DNA of 64,000 bases from Lachnospiraceae bacterium (GCA_017433725.1 JAFRGQ010000038.1:51891-115890), one strand, 5' to 3'. Shown: positions 1 through 8,881, counted from the first letter of the stretch. Translations and numbers: made by a program. The notes: generated by a model not told the origin, from the sequence alone.

Positions 1-240
1 TTTGAACTCTGTAAAATTATCCCGCCTCAGTATCCCGGAATATGCTTCCATAAAGAAGGCTATCGCTATACTTGAAAGGCCCATAACAAGGCCTACATTA
101 AAATATATATTGCCATATGCGTGAAATTTTAATCCGTTGCGGATAAAATGCGAAACATAAAAACATGTCTCATACACGAGTAAATCGAGCAATATGAAGT
201 CCCAGTGCTTCAGCCACGAAGACTTTCTCCCTGAATACAT
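1..240 (-). CDS. Polyprenyl glycosylphosphotransferase (sugar transferase), N-terminal part
   Basis: The first 80 codons of a leftward gene that runs off the left edge. The start ATG (238-240) follows a GAGAGG ribosome binding site and a good promoter. The peptide opens with KSSWLKHWDFILLD and shows two hydrophobic stretches separated by a short polar loop, the usual N-terminal membrane region of WbaP/EpsL-type enzymes that load the first sugar phosphate onto undecaprenyl phosphate for exopolysaccharide or capsule. The catalytic C-terminal domain lies outside the window, so the assignment rests on the N-terminal region alone. The family is inferred by resemblance; the sugar cannot be told. 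Confidence 0.6.
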   Translation of the reverse strand, partial: MYSGRKSSWLKHWDFILLDLLVYETCFYVSHFIRNGLKFHAYGNIYFNVGLVMGLSSIAIAFFMEAYSGILRRDNFTEFK

Positions 241-273
241 AAGGAATCTACCTCTCGTTTGATATGTTTTTTA

Positions 274-302
274 ACTATAGCAGAAACATCGATTTCTTTC
301 AA
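274..302 (-). promoter_or_regulatory. Promoter of the sugar transferase gene
   Basis: On the minus strand TTGAAA (297-302) is separated by 17 bases from TATAGT (274-279), a close match to the housekeeping sigma consensus, about 33 bases upstream of the start codon at 240. Confidence 0.6.
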
Positions 303-508
303 TCATCTGCAATAGTTTTATAACATTTCTGTCATTTTTTCGAACGCCTCTGTTTCACATCTGTCTTGCATAGCAAAATTGCTGTATCCTGATATTTTAC
401 GAGCAGCCGAAATTAACAAATTGACTGTTCCACCTATTTATCCTTAAAATATCTATAAAAAAATGCACAAATTCGCTATTTTATTTACTCAAATTCTTCA
501 CAATATGC

Positions 509-650
509 TACAATACATTTAACGTGATAAATCTGTCATGGGAATGCCCTGATTGGCAGATTTCTGTCTGCCCGAACGCCGTTCCACGCGGCAGGCAGTT
601 TGGACGGACACGGAGTTTTCGCTAACGATTCCGTGTCTGCAGTCACAGAC
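509..650 (+). promoter_or_regulatory. glgC promoter and structured leader
   Basis: The 457-base gap before glgC holds an extended -10 (TGC-TACAAT, -10 hexamer at 509-514) with no strong -35. Downstream are GGCAGA/TCTGCC (555-560 with 567-572) and GACACGGA/TCCGTGTC (607-614 with 630-637). The second stem overlaps an alternative GTCTG/CAGAC stem (635-639 with 646-650), so the two cannot form together. A GAGAGG site precedes the ATG at 698. Regulation through this leader is inference. Confidence 0.35.
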
Positions 651-697
651 CAGGCTTTTATTATTCACAAATATAAAAGAAAGAGAGGTTTCACATT

Positions 698-1822
698 ATG
701 CAAAACTCAATGTTAGCAATGATTCTGGCCGGTGGACGTGGTAGCCGTCTGAAAGACCTTACCAACAAGGTTGCCAAGCCAGCAGTTTCATACGGTGGAA
801 AGTACCGTATCGTTGACTTCCCGCTTTCCAACTGCGCGAACAGCGGAATCGACGTTGTCGGCGTTCTTACACAGTATGAGTCAGTTGAGCTTAACAGCTA
901 TGTTGCTCAGTCAGGCAACTGGGGTCTCGACAGCCGTGACAGCGGCGTCTATGTTCTTACACCGCGTGAAAAAGCTGATGCAGATCTCGATGTATATCGC
1001 GGAACAGCTGATGCTATTTCCCAGAACATTGACTTCATCGACAAGTATGATCCGGAATATCTTCTTGTTCTCTCCGGTGACCACATTTACAAGATGAACT
1101 ATGACAAGATGCTGGATTACCACAAAGCAAAAGGCGCTGATGCAACAATCGCTGTCCGCGAGGTACCGTGGAAAGAAGCTCCGCGTTTCGGTATCATGAA
1201 TACAGACGAAGACCTCAACATCGTTGAATTCGAAGAGAAGCCGAAGCAGCCGAAGAGCAACCTTGCTTCCATGGGTATTTACATGTTCACCTGGAAGAAA
1301 CTTCGCGCTATCCTTGTTGAAGATATGGTAAATCCGGATTCCAGCCACGACTTCGGTAACGATGTCATCCCCGCTTACCTTGCACAGGGCGACAAGCTCG
1401 TTGCTTACAGATTCAGCGGATACTGGAAAGATGTAGGAACAATTGATTCCCTCTGGGAAGCTAACATGGATCTTCTTGACAAGAAGAACGAGCTTGATCT
1501 CGGCGACACCACATGGAAGATCTACACGGATGATGCCCCGGCTCTTCCGCAGTACATCGGACCGGATGCTTGTGTCAGCAATGCTTACATCACCCAGGGC
1601 GTCGAGGTAGAAGGCGAAGTTACCAACTCCGTCCTCTTCACGAACTCCAAAGTTGCTGCAGGCGCTAAGATCATTGATACTGTCCTTATGCCGGGCGCTG
1701 TTGTCGAAGAAGGCGCTGTTGTCACTCGTGCACTCGTTGCAGATGGCGTCAAGATCGGTAAGAACGCTGTTGTCGGTTCCGCAGACAGCGATGAGATCGT
1801 ACTTGTTGCAAAAAATGTGTAA
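698..1822 (+). CDS. glgC: Glucose-1-phosphate adenylyltransferase, catalytic subunit GlgC
   Basis: Makes ADP-glucose from glucose-1-phosphate and ATP, the committed step of bacterial glycogen synthesis, in the cytoplasm. At 374 aa it is near the usual length. The N-terminal nucleotidyltransferase domain has LAGGRGSRL followed by [19 protein letters not shown]; the substrate region includes LSGDHIYKM and EEKPKQP, and the C-terminal third (about 280-370) is a left-handed beta-helix with hexapeptide-like turns. It is followed after 16 bases by glgD, with which it presumably forms the heteromeric enzyme described in other Firmicutes. No glgA, glgB or glgP is present here. The start is supported by GAGAGG nine bases upstream; the preceding frame overlapping the leader is ignored. 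Confidence 0.95.
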   Translation: MQNSMLAMILAGGRGSRLKDLTNKVAKPAVSYGGKYRIVDFPLSNCANSGIDVVGVLTQYESVELNSYVAQSGNWGLDSRDSGVYVLTPREKADADLDVYRGTADAISQNIDFIDKYDPEYLLVLSGDHIYKMNYDKMLDYHKAKGADATIAVREVPWKEAPRFGIMNTDEDLNIVEFEEKPKQPKSNLASMGIYMFTWKKLRAILVEDMVNPDSSHDFGNDVIPAYLAQGDKLVAYRFSGYWKDVGTIDSLWEANMDLLDKKNELDLGDTTWKIYTDDAPALPQYIGPDACVSNAYITQGVEVEGEVTNSVLFTNSKVAAGAKIIDTVLMPGAVVEEGAVVTRALVADGVKIGKNAVVGSADSDEIVLVAKNV

Positions 1823-1838
1823 AGGGGGATGAAATAAG

Positions 1839-2960
1839 ATGGCAGTTAAAGCATTAGGTATTGTCACTTCCGGCAATCGCATTAAAGTTGAAGGCATGCA
1901 GGAATTCCGTCCTGTTTCCGCATTTACATTTGTTGGCCGCTATAGAATGATTGACTTCCCGATGTCAAACCTCAGCAATTCCAACATTGAGACAATTCAG
2001 ATTTTCGCAGGCGAGAATCCTCGTTCACTTGCAGAGCATGTTGGCACAGGCCGTCATTACGGTATCAACAGCAAGCGCGGCAAAGTTTCCCTGCTCTTCT
2101 CGGATCAGGAAGAAGTAAACGAGATCTACAACACAGATATCGCTTCCTTCCTCTTCAATGAGAGCGTTATCGAGCGCGTAAAAGCTGACTATGTAGTAAT
2201 CGTTCCGTCCTACATGGTATTCGCTCAGAATTATGCTACTCTTCTTGACGAGCATATCGCTTCCGGCGCAGACATCACTCTCCTTTATCATAAAGTAAGC
2301 AATGCTGATGTTGCATATCTGAACACAGAAGCACTTAAGCTTGACGATGAAAAGACCGTCCTCGGAATCGAGACGAACATCGGCGGAAAGAAGACAAAGA
2401 ATATCTTTATGAACAGCTATATCATGAAGAAAGACCTCTTCCTTCAGCTTGTCCATGAAGCTAAGAAGAAATCCTCCATGTACAACCTGTTCAATATCGT
2501 AAACGACAAGGCAGCTTCCGAAGAGCTCACAATCAAGGGCGTTCAGCACGAAGGCTTCTTCGCAGCTATCACAGACTTCAAGTCATACTTCGATGCAAAC
2601 CTCACGCTTACAGATATTAAGACAGCTTCCAGCCTGTTCAATAACAAGTGGCCGATCTACACCAGAACAAACGATGCTTGCCCGACACAGTATGTGGAAG
2701 GCGCTTCTGTTAAGAAGTCCCTCATCTCCAACGGCTCTCTTATCGCCGGCACTGTTGAGAACTGCATCATCGGCCGCGGTGTTGTAATCGAGGAAGGCGC
2801 TGTTGTCAAGAACAGTGTCATCTGCTCAGAAGTATTCATCGCTAAAGATACCGTTATCGAGAACCAGGTAGTTGATAAGTATGCTAAGATCCTCCACGCA
2901 AGCGAGATTATCGCAAAACCGGAGAATCCGGGCTACGTCAAGAGAATGGATACTCTTTGA
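1839..2960 (+). CDS. glgD: Glucose-1-phosphate adenylyltransferase subunit GlgD
   Basis: A GlgC paralogue of 373 aa that co-assembles with GlgC and modulates it in Firmicutes. The sequence has kept the fold (GRYRMIDFPMSNLSNS near residue 33, C-terminal beta-helix from about 275) but lost the GGxGxRL nucleotide loop, reading GIVTSGNRIKVEG instead. This fits a non-catalytic or weakly catalytic partner. It lies 16 bases after glgC, has a GGGGGATGAAATAAG ribosome binding region, and ends just before a strong bidirectional terminator, so glgCD is a two-gene operon. Confidence 0.93.
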   Translation: MAVKALGIVTSGNRIKVEGMQEFRPVSAFTFVGRYRMIDFPMSNLSNSNIETIQIFAGENPRSLAEHVGTGRHYGINSKRGKVSLLFSDQEEVNEIYNTDIASFLFNESVIERVKADYVVIVPSYMVFAQNYATLLDEHIASGADITLLYHKVSNADVAYLNTEALKLDDEKTVLGIETNIGGKKTKNIFMNSYIMKKDLFLQLVHEAKKKSSMYNLFNIVNDKAASEELTIKGVQHEGFFAAITDFKSYFDANLTLTDIKTASSLFNNKWPIYTRTNDACPTQYVEGASVKKSLISNGSLIAGTVENCIIGRGVVIEEGAVVKNSVICSEVFIAKDTVIENQVVDKYAKILHASEIIAKPENPGYVKRMDTL

Positions 2961-2997
2961 TCCAAAGGTTCCAGGTAACAAAAGCATAATTTAAAGA

Positions 2998-3022
2998 AAG
3001 CCCCGGCTGTGCCGGGGCTTTT
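2998..3022. terminator. Bidirectional terminator between glgD and the SGNH gene
   Basis: AAAGCCCCGGC and GCCGGGGCTTT pair around a TGT loop, with A on one side and T on the other. It serves the convergent glgCD operon and the leftward gene ending at 3050. Confidence 0.85.
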
Positions 3023-3049
3023 GAATTTCCTGTTATCTTCCTGTTATTC

Positions 3050-4447
3050 TCAACCTTCAGAGCTCACATATAATCCGGTGAACCGGTCTGCCGCCTCCTC
3101 AGTTTCGAATTTGATTCTTATTGTTCTTGCCGCTGTAAAACTGCCGAAATTATAATAGCGGGCTTCATCAAGCTCGGTGTAATTAATGATATTCGTCTCT
3201 CCCAAGATCTCACCGTCGATCGCCGCTGTAACAGGGTACTCACCTACCGGTGAATACATCTCTATTCCCAGCATGCCGCTCATATTATCCCATACCGCTC
3301 CTTCCGCATCCGTATAGGGCAATGTCATCGTATAGCGTATGGCATCGGTTCTCTCGAACTGTTCCGCAGGATAAAATCTTAGAACATCATACTGTGTTAC
3401 ATTCGGATTGACCGGATCGGGGAATGCGGTGTTATCCGCCGCTCCGATCTTAATTCCGTTTCCTGCAACTGCGAGTGGATCTATGATATTAATAATCGTT
3501 CTGAAGTACATTTCCTGTCCTTCATCGTTCGGATAAAAACCGCCTTCCGACAGGGAATCGTAATTTTTTTCAAACGCCGCGATGGTATCCGCTACCCCCG
3601 CATAATAATGCTCCGCAAGATCACGGATAGTCATCATTCTGTCCGTCATCGTTTTCTGTGTGCTCTCCAATATACAGATCACAGAGCTTTTCGGAATCCC
3701 TGTGCTGATATTTCGAAGCAGTGCTTCGTAAATCTCTGAAAATCCGTCGTCCGCATCATTTTGTCCACAGCACACTATTGTGAGATCATAATTCGGTGCT
3801 CTATCCAACAATTCTTTCAGATGTACATACGTCCCATAGCTCGTACACCCACCAAAGCATTCGTTCTGTATATCAACCGAAATATTGTATTTCCTCTGAA
3901 GATATATCTGAAGCAGATGATCCCATCGGTTCGCTTCGTCGCTGGCTCCAAGCCCCGCGCCGATAGAGTCACCTATTATAAGTATCTTTACATCCTCATG
4001 AGCAGTCAGCTTCTGAAAGAAACTCCCAGCTTCAAGTTTCTGCTTCCCGGATGACTCATCCTCAGAACTGCTTCTGTCTTCGCTTTTCGTCTTATCCGAT
4101 GTATTCTTATCCCGATCGGATGCGCTGTCCCCGGTCCGGGTCGCCGGCGGTATGCTGCTGCCGCTGCCGGATATTACAGGTGACTTATCGTCACTGTTTT
4201 TCGCATTGCTTTGTTGTTTTGAAGTGTCTGTGTTGGCTTCTTTTTCTGCGGAGGCCTTCCCCGCGTCTTCGGTCTTTCCGGCATCAGTTCCTTCCTGTAC
4301 GTCCCCGCTGTCGATTTCAGACCCAGTGCTGCTTTCCGCCGCATTCTGTCCCGTCTGCATCTCCCCCGGAGACGGAAGACTGCCGAAAACTATATATACT
4401 ATCCCGATCAGCGAAAGAACCACACATATTATATCTCTTCGGCTCAT
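3050..4447 (-). CDS. Membrane-anchored SGNH-fold protein with long disordered linker, catalytic His/Asp apparently lost
   Basis: A 465-aa protein with an uncleaved N-terminal membrane segment (residues about 5-24), a Ser/Asp/Lys/Glu-rich linker (about 30-145) and an SGNH/GDSL-like extracellular domain (about 150-320), then a beta-rich C-terminal part of unknown role. Block I (LIIGDSIGAG) and block III (CGQNDA) are recognisable. In block V the family normally reads DGxHPND; here it reads SEGGFYPNDEGQ, so the catalytic His is Tyr and the Asp three residues before it is Gly. It may bind rather than hydrolyse cell-surface glycans. AAGGAG six bases before ATG sets the start. It stands alone, convergent with glgCD. 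Confidence 0.7.
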   Translation of the reverse strand: MSRRDIICVVLSLIGIVYIVFGSLPSPGEMQTGQNAAESSTGSEIDSGDVQEGTDAGKTEDAGKASAEKEANTDTSKQQSNAKNSDDKSPVISGSGSSIPPATRTGDSASDRDKNTSDKTKSEDRSSSEDESSGKQKLEAGSFFQKLTAHEDVKILIIGDSIGAGLGASDEANRWDHLLQIYLQRKYNISVDIQNECFGGCTSYGTYVHLKELLDRAPNYDLTIVCCGQNDADDGFSEIYEALLRNISTGIPKSSVICILESTQKTMTDRMMTIRDLAEHYYAGVADTIAAFEKNYDSLSEGGFYPNDEGQEMYFRTIINIIDPLAVAGNGIKIGAADNTAFPDPVNPNVTQYDVLRFYPAEQFERTDAIRYTMTLPYTDAEGAVWDNMSGMLGIEMYSPVGEYPVTAAIDGEILGETNIINYTELDEARYYNFGSFTAARTIRIKFETEEAADRFTGLYVSSEG

Positions 4448-4595
4448 ATGAATCTCCTTTTTAATCTCTGACGCAGAATTCCTGTGACGTAGGTATATGA
4501 TGAATATGAAAAATAAAATTCCGCAACGTGCCTTTACAGTTTACTGAATTAAAAAGGGCTTTGCAATGCCTTCAGGCATTTTCATCACAAGGATC

Positions 4596-5219
4596 TCATC
4601 TGCACTCAAGGAATCGGAACGGCTGATCATCCGGCATAGCCAGAAACTGCATCATAAGAAAAGCCGCCCTGAGCGAGAGCTTTTCTTCGGAAAGGATTCG
4701 GCGCACCTCCGCTTTGTCAGCCAAAATGACTTCGATCCACTCGGAAGACTCCAGCTTCTTCTCTCCTATCTCGACTGCATAGCCGAACACTGCGCTCCCC
4801 GGCTCATCCGTAAAACCGGGTGCAAGAAAGAACGGCCGCCTGCAGAAGGCTTCACCGCCGGTATATTCTGCAAATCTAATGCCGGTCTCCTCATGCATCT
4901 CCCTGACTGCAGCCTGCCCCGGCGTCTCCCCCGGATCAATAAGCCCTGCCGGCAGCTGATAAATCACTTCGTCGACAGGAAATCGATATTCCCGTTCCAC
5001 GACCAGCCTGGGATGTTCCTCCATGGTGACTGCGTATATGCAGATTCCTTCGGGCGTCAGCTCATGTGTTTTTATCTTCAGACGCTCCTCGGAGTTTCGC
5101 GTGCAGAAGTAGTAATCCCGCGGATTACCGTCCCTGTCTTCGAACCCGAGATGGTACATGTTGAGAAAACGATTATCGGTCTGTTTTTCTATACTTTTTA
5201 TATGGCTTCCTTTTTCCAT
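4596..5219 (-). CDS. Nudix hydrolase, ADP-ribose pyrophosphatase-like
   Basis: A 207-aa protein with a complete Nudix box near residue 100: G-LIDPG-E-TPGQAAV-REMHEETGI, matching GX5EX7REUXEEXGU. The region after it (APGFTDEP) resembles ADP-ribose and nucleoside-diphosphate-sugar pyrophosphatases, and the length fits that subgroup, but the substrate cannot be fixed. Two candidate ATGs are 12 bases apart; the second (5219) is chosen because GGAGG sits five bases before it. A small hairpin at 4565-4580 lies downstream. Likely role: clearing ADP-ribose or similar metabolites in the cytoplasm. Confidence 0.85.
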   Translation of the reverse strand: MEKGSHIKSIEKQTDNRFLNMYHLGFEDRDGNPRDYYFCTRNSEERLKIKTHELTPEGICIYAVTMEEHPRLVVEREYRFPVDEVIYQLPAGLIDPGETPGQAAVREMHEETGIRFAEYTGGEAFCRRPFFLAPGFTDEPGSAVFGYAVEIGEKKLESSEWIEVILADKAEVRRILSEEKLSLRAAFLMMQFLAMPDDQPFRFLECR

Positions 5220-5266
5220 TTTGGCCTCCATTCCTTTTGCACTGAGGTCACGCTATCTAATACATA

Positions 5267-5319
5267 ATAACGGCACTATATATGATAATGAATATCATCA
5301 CCATATATAGTGCCGTTAT
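5267..5319. repeat. 18-bp-stem inverted repeat at the 3' end of the tRNA operon
   Basis: The arms at 5267-5284 and 5302-5319 are exact reverse complements (ATAACGGCACTATATATG and partner) around a short loop that can itself pair. There is no T run. It lies just past tRNA-Leu and may terminate or protect the tRNA transcript. Confidence 0.7.
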
Positions 5320-5343
5320 CAATCCATGCAGTGCACAGTGCAG

Positions 5344-5427
5344 TGCCGGCAGCCGGACTCGAACCGGCACGAGTTTTACCTCGAGGGATTTTAAGTCCCT
5401 TGCGTCTGCCAATTTCGCCATGCCGGC
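5344..5427 (-). tRNA. tRNA-Leu (anticodon TAA)
   Basis: 84 nt. Acceptor GCCGGCA pairs with TGCCGGC, the anticodon loop is CTTAAAA, there is a long class II variable arm, and the T arm is GCCGG-TTCGAGT-CCGGC. CCA is not encoded. Last gene of a four-tRNA cluster. Confidence 0.95.
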
Positions 5428-5436
5428 AAAGAAAAA

Positions 5437-5510
5437 CGACTCAGAAGGGACTCGAACCCTCGACCTCCGCCGTGACAGGGCGGCGTACTAACCAACTGTA
5501 CCACTGAGCC
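5437..5510 (-). tRNA. tRNA-Asp (anticodon GTC)
   Basis: 74 nt. The acceptor GGCTCAG pairs with CTGAGTC with one G-T pair; the anticodon stem-loop is CCGCC-CTGTCAC-GGCGG. Third in the cluster, 9 bases before tRNA-Leu. Confidence 0.95.
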
Positions 5511-5573
5511 AGAATGAAATACTATATTCTTTCCTATATCCTGCAACAACGGGCGTTAGCCCGTGTCGCAGAG

Positions 5574-5647
5574 TGGATCTTCGGGGACTCGAACCCAGGA
5601 CCGACCGGTTATGAGCCGGTTGCTCTAACCAACTGAGCTAAAGATCC
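5574..5647 (-). tRNA. tRNA-Met (anticodon CAT)
   Basis: 74 nt. Acceptor GGATCTT/AAGATCC, D arm TAGCTCAGTTGG, anticodon loop CTCATAA. The first acceptor pair is G-C, so it is not the usual initiator. The T stem CTGGG/CCCCG has one T-C mismatch. A CAT tRNA can also be tRNA-Ile modified by TilS; the sequence looks more like elongator Met. Confidence 0.88.
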
Positions 5648-5694
5648 GTAATTACGCTGATACGTAAAGATGCATACTTTCCAGTATGCATCAG

Positions 5695-5766
5695 CTCCCC
5701 GAGTAGGGCTCGAACCTACAACAACTCGGTTAACAGCCGAGTGCTCTACCATTGAGCTATCGAGGA
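5695..5766 (-). tRNA. tRNA-Asn (anticodon GTT)
   Basis: 72 nt. Acceptor TCCTCGA pairs with TCGGGGA, the anticodon loop is CTGTTAA, and the T arm is GTAGG-TTCGAGC-CCTAC. First gene of the cluster, about 36 bases after the predicted transcription start. Confidence 0.95.
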
Positions 5767-5808
5767 AAACGGAACGAAACTGTTTCCTGCGTCATTCCGA
5801 ACATGACA

Positions 5809-5837
5809 ATGATACCAAAAACTCCTTGCAATATCAA
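5809..5837 (-). promoter_or_regulatory. Promoter of the tRNA Asn-Met-Asp-Leu operon
   Basis: TTGATA (5832-5837) and TATCAT (5809-5814) on the minus strand with a 17-base spacer, about 45 bases upstream of tRNA-Asn. Confidence 0.75.
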
Positions 5838-5930
5838 GGGTTTTTTTACAAATGTCAGGGACAAGTTTCATTCTGCGCATCCATCACAGACTCATGTCAT
5901 GAGAATGCCGAGTCAGAGATTTGACTTAAG

Positions 5931-6578
5931 TCATTCTTTGTCGGAATCCTCTCCGACTCCCTCCATCTCGTCAAATACCTTGCGGAGATATACGGAGTTT
6001 ATTGCAGCCGCGCCGGCGCCACCGAGCAGGAACCAGAGAGGAAAAGCAAAGAGAAACGTCTGCGGACTGTACATCACCCAGATAAGAGGAGCGGTTGTTG
6101 TGACAATGAAAGTCAATGTGTACGGAAAACGTCCGACAGCCAGTCTCCATGCATTATTAAAATGCACTGCGAGTGTGTTCTCATATCGTGCGATCAGCGG
6201 AATGATCCAGACCCAAAGAGCCGTGAGTATGACAAGGATCGCGATATTCCCGACGAGCAGGACCATGACGGTGCCCTCCCCGCCCCTTAACGTAAGAATA
6301 TTGAACAGGCAGAACGTATACAGGAAAAAGAACACAAGCGTCACAGGAACTGTCTGTTTGAGGTTGACTTTGAAAGCCTTGAAAAAATCCCTGACCAGGG
6401 AACCCTCCTCATCGCGCACCAGCCTGAGTGTCATTGTGTAGAGCGCAACGGAAGACGCCCCTATTGTGACGATCGGAATACAGCAAAGCATCCAAAGCAG
6501 ATTCAATATCATGATATTAAAAATACGTGCCATGAACTGGTTGAATCCGTTTCCGGAATCAAAAATCTTTTTCCCCAT
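5931..6578 (-). CDS. DUF624 (YesL-family) membrane protein
   Basis: A 215-aa integral membrane protein with about five hydrophobic segments (near 17-45, 78-95, 103-128, 153-172, 177-198) and the family opening FNQFMARIFNIMILNLLW followed by PIVTIGASSVALY. DUF624 proteins are common beside carbohydrate ABC transporters and glycosidases in Firmicutes, but their activity is not known. It begins only a few bases after the stop of the gene at 6585, with AGGAGAG inside that stop region, so the two are cotranscribed and probably coupled. The epimerase upstream points to a sugar context, though no transporter is present. Confidence 0.85.
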   Translation of the reverse strand: MGKKIFDSGNGFNQFMARIFNIMILNLLWMLCCIPIVTIGASSVALYTMTLRLVRDEEGSLVRDFFKAFKVNLKQTVPVTLVFFFLYTFCLFNILTLRGGEGTVMVLLVGNIAILVILTALWVWIIPLIARYENTLAVHFNNAWRLAVGRFPYTLTFIVTTTAPLIWVMYSPQTFLFAFPLWFLLGGAGAAAINSVYLRKVFDEMEGVGEDSDKE

Positions 6579-6584
6579 GATGTT

Positions 6585-7274
6585 TCACTCTCCTGTACTC
6601 ATAAAATATGTAATGGCAAGTTCCGCATTATCGGTGTGACGTGAATTGGCCACTATTCCGCATAAAAATTCATCACCGGTCATGGATATTGCGCTGTAGC
6701 GCTCTCCCTCAGAAATTACAATTCCGTAGGGCAGAACCTCGCCCGCACCGTTTCCGGCCTCGTGGAAAGGGTCCTCCGCATAGGAAAGGTCCTGCTCCTC
6801 ATAGCCGGCACAATATACCAGCTGTTCTTTGAGCTCTGTGTATATATGTTCATCCAGCACTTCTATGAGATTGACAAATGTTCCCTCTCCTGCAAGTTTC
6901 ACGAACGTATCGCGCGGACAAATTATGAGATCCAGACGCTCATTTGCAAGCAGTGTCGCTAACTGCATATCCCCGTCCGTCCCCGTGTCATGGCCTTCGT
7001 CTATCAGTACCTGTTCTTCCCCGGCTTGCATCAGCTCCGCCAGATCCCGGACTGCCCGGGCTTTGCCGTCCGCCTCATACAAATCATTGAAAACCAAACC
7101 GTAAAAGACGCACTCTCCGGGAAGATGCGTGTAATGCCAGACAAGATGGAATATCAAAGCAACGGCTGCCAGGATCACAAGAGTCCTTACAAGGTAGTAC
7201 TCACGAAAATAACGGAAGCGTTCCGCTCCCGTCATCTCCTTCATATTATCATATGCTGATTTATGCTCATCCAT
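6585..7274 (-). CDS. Membrane-anchored protein of unknown function, paired with DUF624
   Basis: A 229-aa protein with a basic N-terminus, one membrane span (about 32-50) and an extracytoplasmic domain of some 175 residues. I do not recognise the family. The stretch LDLIICPRDTFVKLAGEG followed by a glycine- and acid-rich segment and an AITYF C-terminal helix is loosely like solute-binding-protein folds (a lobe with LIICP-type strand then helix), which is only a guess. CGGAG precedes the ATG. It is the first gene of a tight pair with the DUF624 protein, which suggests the two act together at the membrane. Confidence 0.7.
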   Translation of the reverse strand: MDEHKSAYDNMKEMTGAERFRYFREYYLVRTLVILAAVALIFHLVWHYTHLPGECVFYGLVFNDLYEADGKARAVRDLAELMQAGEEQVLIDEGHDTGTDGDMQLATLLANERLDLIICPRDTFVKLAGEGTFVNLIEVLDEHIYTELKEQLVYCAGYEEQDLSYAEDPFHEAGNGAGEVLPYGIVISEGERYSAISMTGDEFLCGIVANSRHTDNAELAITYFMSTGE

Positions 7275-7458
7275 TTAAGAACTCCGCGTAAAACACTGTC
7301 GATTTATTCCCACCTACGAAATATCTTATGATTAAAACGCCAAAAGTCGATCACGGATTGTTCCGTACTTACGCCCTCTCGGTGTCAGAATGATACTTTT
7401 GGCACTGTAGTCATCATATCACAAACGCTATATGATGCACAATCGTTTAAACCGTCAT

Positions 7459-8787
7459 TCACCACACGCCTCTGCGGATCACTTCTATGCACATACGCCC
7501 GTTGTGGTAAGGACACTTCCACTGTTCCACGATCGGCTGATGCTCGAACGGTCTTCCGTCCTCATAGAGGTCATGGAACCATTCTGATCCTTCCCTGTGA
7601 TCCACCTGGTACTCACAGATATATTCCCAGACGCTGTGGACAGCCTCAAGATACTCTGTGCGAGTCATATCATGCTGGTAAGCATTCAGAAACCCGACCA
7701 GCGTCTCTGCCTGCATCCACCATGTGCGGCTCGTCTTTACGATGCCGTTCTCACACTCCTCAGGGAGCGAATGTCCGTCAAATCCGGTCCGGTATATAGC
7801 TGATGAAAGATCCCGTGCAATCTTCTCCATCTTCTTAAGAAGTACATTATCTTCTGAAGAACCGGTTCCGTTCCCAGCATCTACGAGCCTTATCACATCA
7901 CACCCTCTGTCGATGAGCCAGGACGTTTCTATGTCATGGCCGTAGGAAACGAGATCAATCAGCGGTCTGTATTCATGGTCGAAGAAAACTTCCATTCTAT
8001 GCTTCTCCGGATTATACATTTTCTCCGTAAAGATAGTGAAGATCTCATCCATTCTTTCTCTCAGCTCGAAAATAAGTGCCTGCTTCTCCGGAGCAACGGC
8101 TACTGCCTTACTGCCGCAGCCGAACACTTCAGCTATCTCCACGCCTGCCAGCACTCGAATCAGTTCCGTGTAAGCCTCGAAAACATGAAGCAGTGTATTC
8201 ATCGTGCGTGTCGCAAGCACGCCGTTCTCGGACAGTTTTTCGTTGGATGACGGCTTGAACTCTCTGTCAAATGCCTCCAGATAACCGCCTTCATCCCGGC
8301 ATCTTCCTTCAATGATTCGATACAGGTCCAGAGCAATCTCCAGGGCTTCTTCATCCCGCGTCACATCATAATAGGCGCAGAGGGCGTATATGGAAAATGC
8401 CTGATTGTAAGTGTGCTTTGTTGTGTCATATGGCTTTCCGTCATAGGACACAGACCAGTACATGCCGCCGTGTACAGAATCAAGGCATGCGCTTTTAAGG
8501 AAGGCAAAGCCATGCTTCGCATTGTCAAGGAGCTCCCCGATGAATTCTTCTGAAACCGGCGTATTTACGCCGTTTACTTTTCCGTCTCTCTCGTCCATGA
8601 AGAGTTTTGCTGCGGAAGAAAAGAACCATGTAATCCGGTTATTCAGAATGCAGCCTTTGAAAGCTTTCTTATCGACATGCAGATCGTGGTCAACATAGCC
8701 GTAATAGCCGCCGTTTTCGTTGTCCCTCAGCGATTCCCAGAACGGAATGATTTTGTGAAGAAGATGTTCTCTGATTTCCTGAATCAT
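7459..8787 (-). CDS. Cellobiose 2-epimerase (AGE family)
   Basis: Converts the reducing-end glucose of cellobiose or other beta-1,4 disaccharides to mannose in the cytoplasm, feeding mannosyl-glucose phosphorolysis. The 442-aa protein is an (alpha/alpha)6 barrel. It opens with LLHKIIPFWESLRDNENGGYYGY and keeps residues known to matter in characterised epimerases: Arg in NNRITWFF, His-Glu-Trp in YGHDIETSWL, and the late His in CPYHNGRMC. TWWMQAETLVGFL carries the aromatic platform. It is slightly longer than the ~390-410 aa typical for the family because of extra loops around 220-245 and 300-320. AAGGAG lies 11 bases before ATG. N-acylglucosamine epimerase is the alternative, less likely. Confidence 0.85.
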   Translation of the reverse strand: MIQEIREHLLHKIIPFWESLRDNENGGYYGYVDHDLHVDKKAFKGCILNNRITWFFSSAAKLFMDERDGKVNGVNTPVSEEFIGELLDNAKHGFAFLKSACLDSVHGGMYWSVSYDGKPYDTTKHTYNQAFSIYALCAYYDVTRDEEALEIALDLYRIIEGRCRDEGGYLEAFDREFKPSSNEKLSENGVLATRTMNTLLHVFEAYTELIRVLAGVEIAEVFGCGSKAVAVAPEKQALIFELRERMDEIFTIFTEKMYNPEKHRMEVFFDHEYRPLIDLVSYGHDIETSWLIDRGCDVIRLVDAGNGTGSSEDNVLLKKMEKIARDLSSAIYRTGFDGHSLPEECENGIVKTSRTWWMQAETLVGFLNAYQHDMTRTEYLEAVHSVWEYICEYQVDHREGSEWFHDLYEDGRPFEHQPIVEQWKCPYHNGRMCIEVIRRGVW

Positions 8788-8881
8788 GTTTGATTACACT
8801 CCTTTTCCTATATAAAGATAACTGCCGACTTGTGCCCCTTCAAACATGCATGCTATATCGGCGCAAAGTATTCCAGATACG

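Noticed and set aside
553-744. 63-codon frame overlapping the glgC start
   Set aside because: Lies in the structured leader, no ribosome binding site, and overlaps glgC out of frame; a leader peptide cannot be supported.
5574-5647. Initiator tRNA-Met
   Set aside because: First acceptor pair G-C and no run of three G-C pairs in the anticodon stem as in initiators; called elongator.
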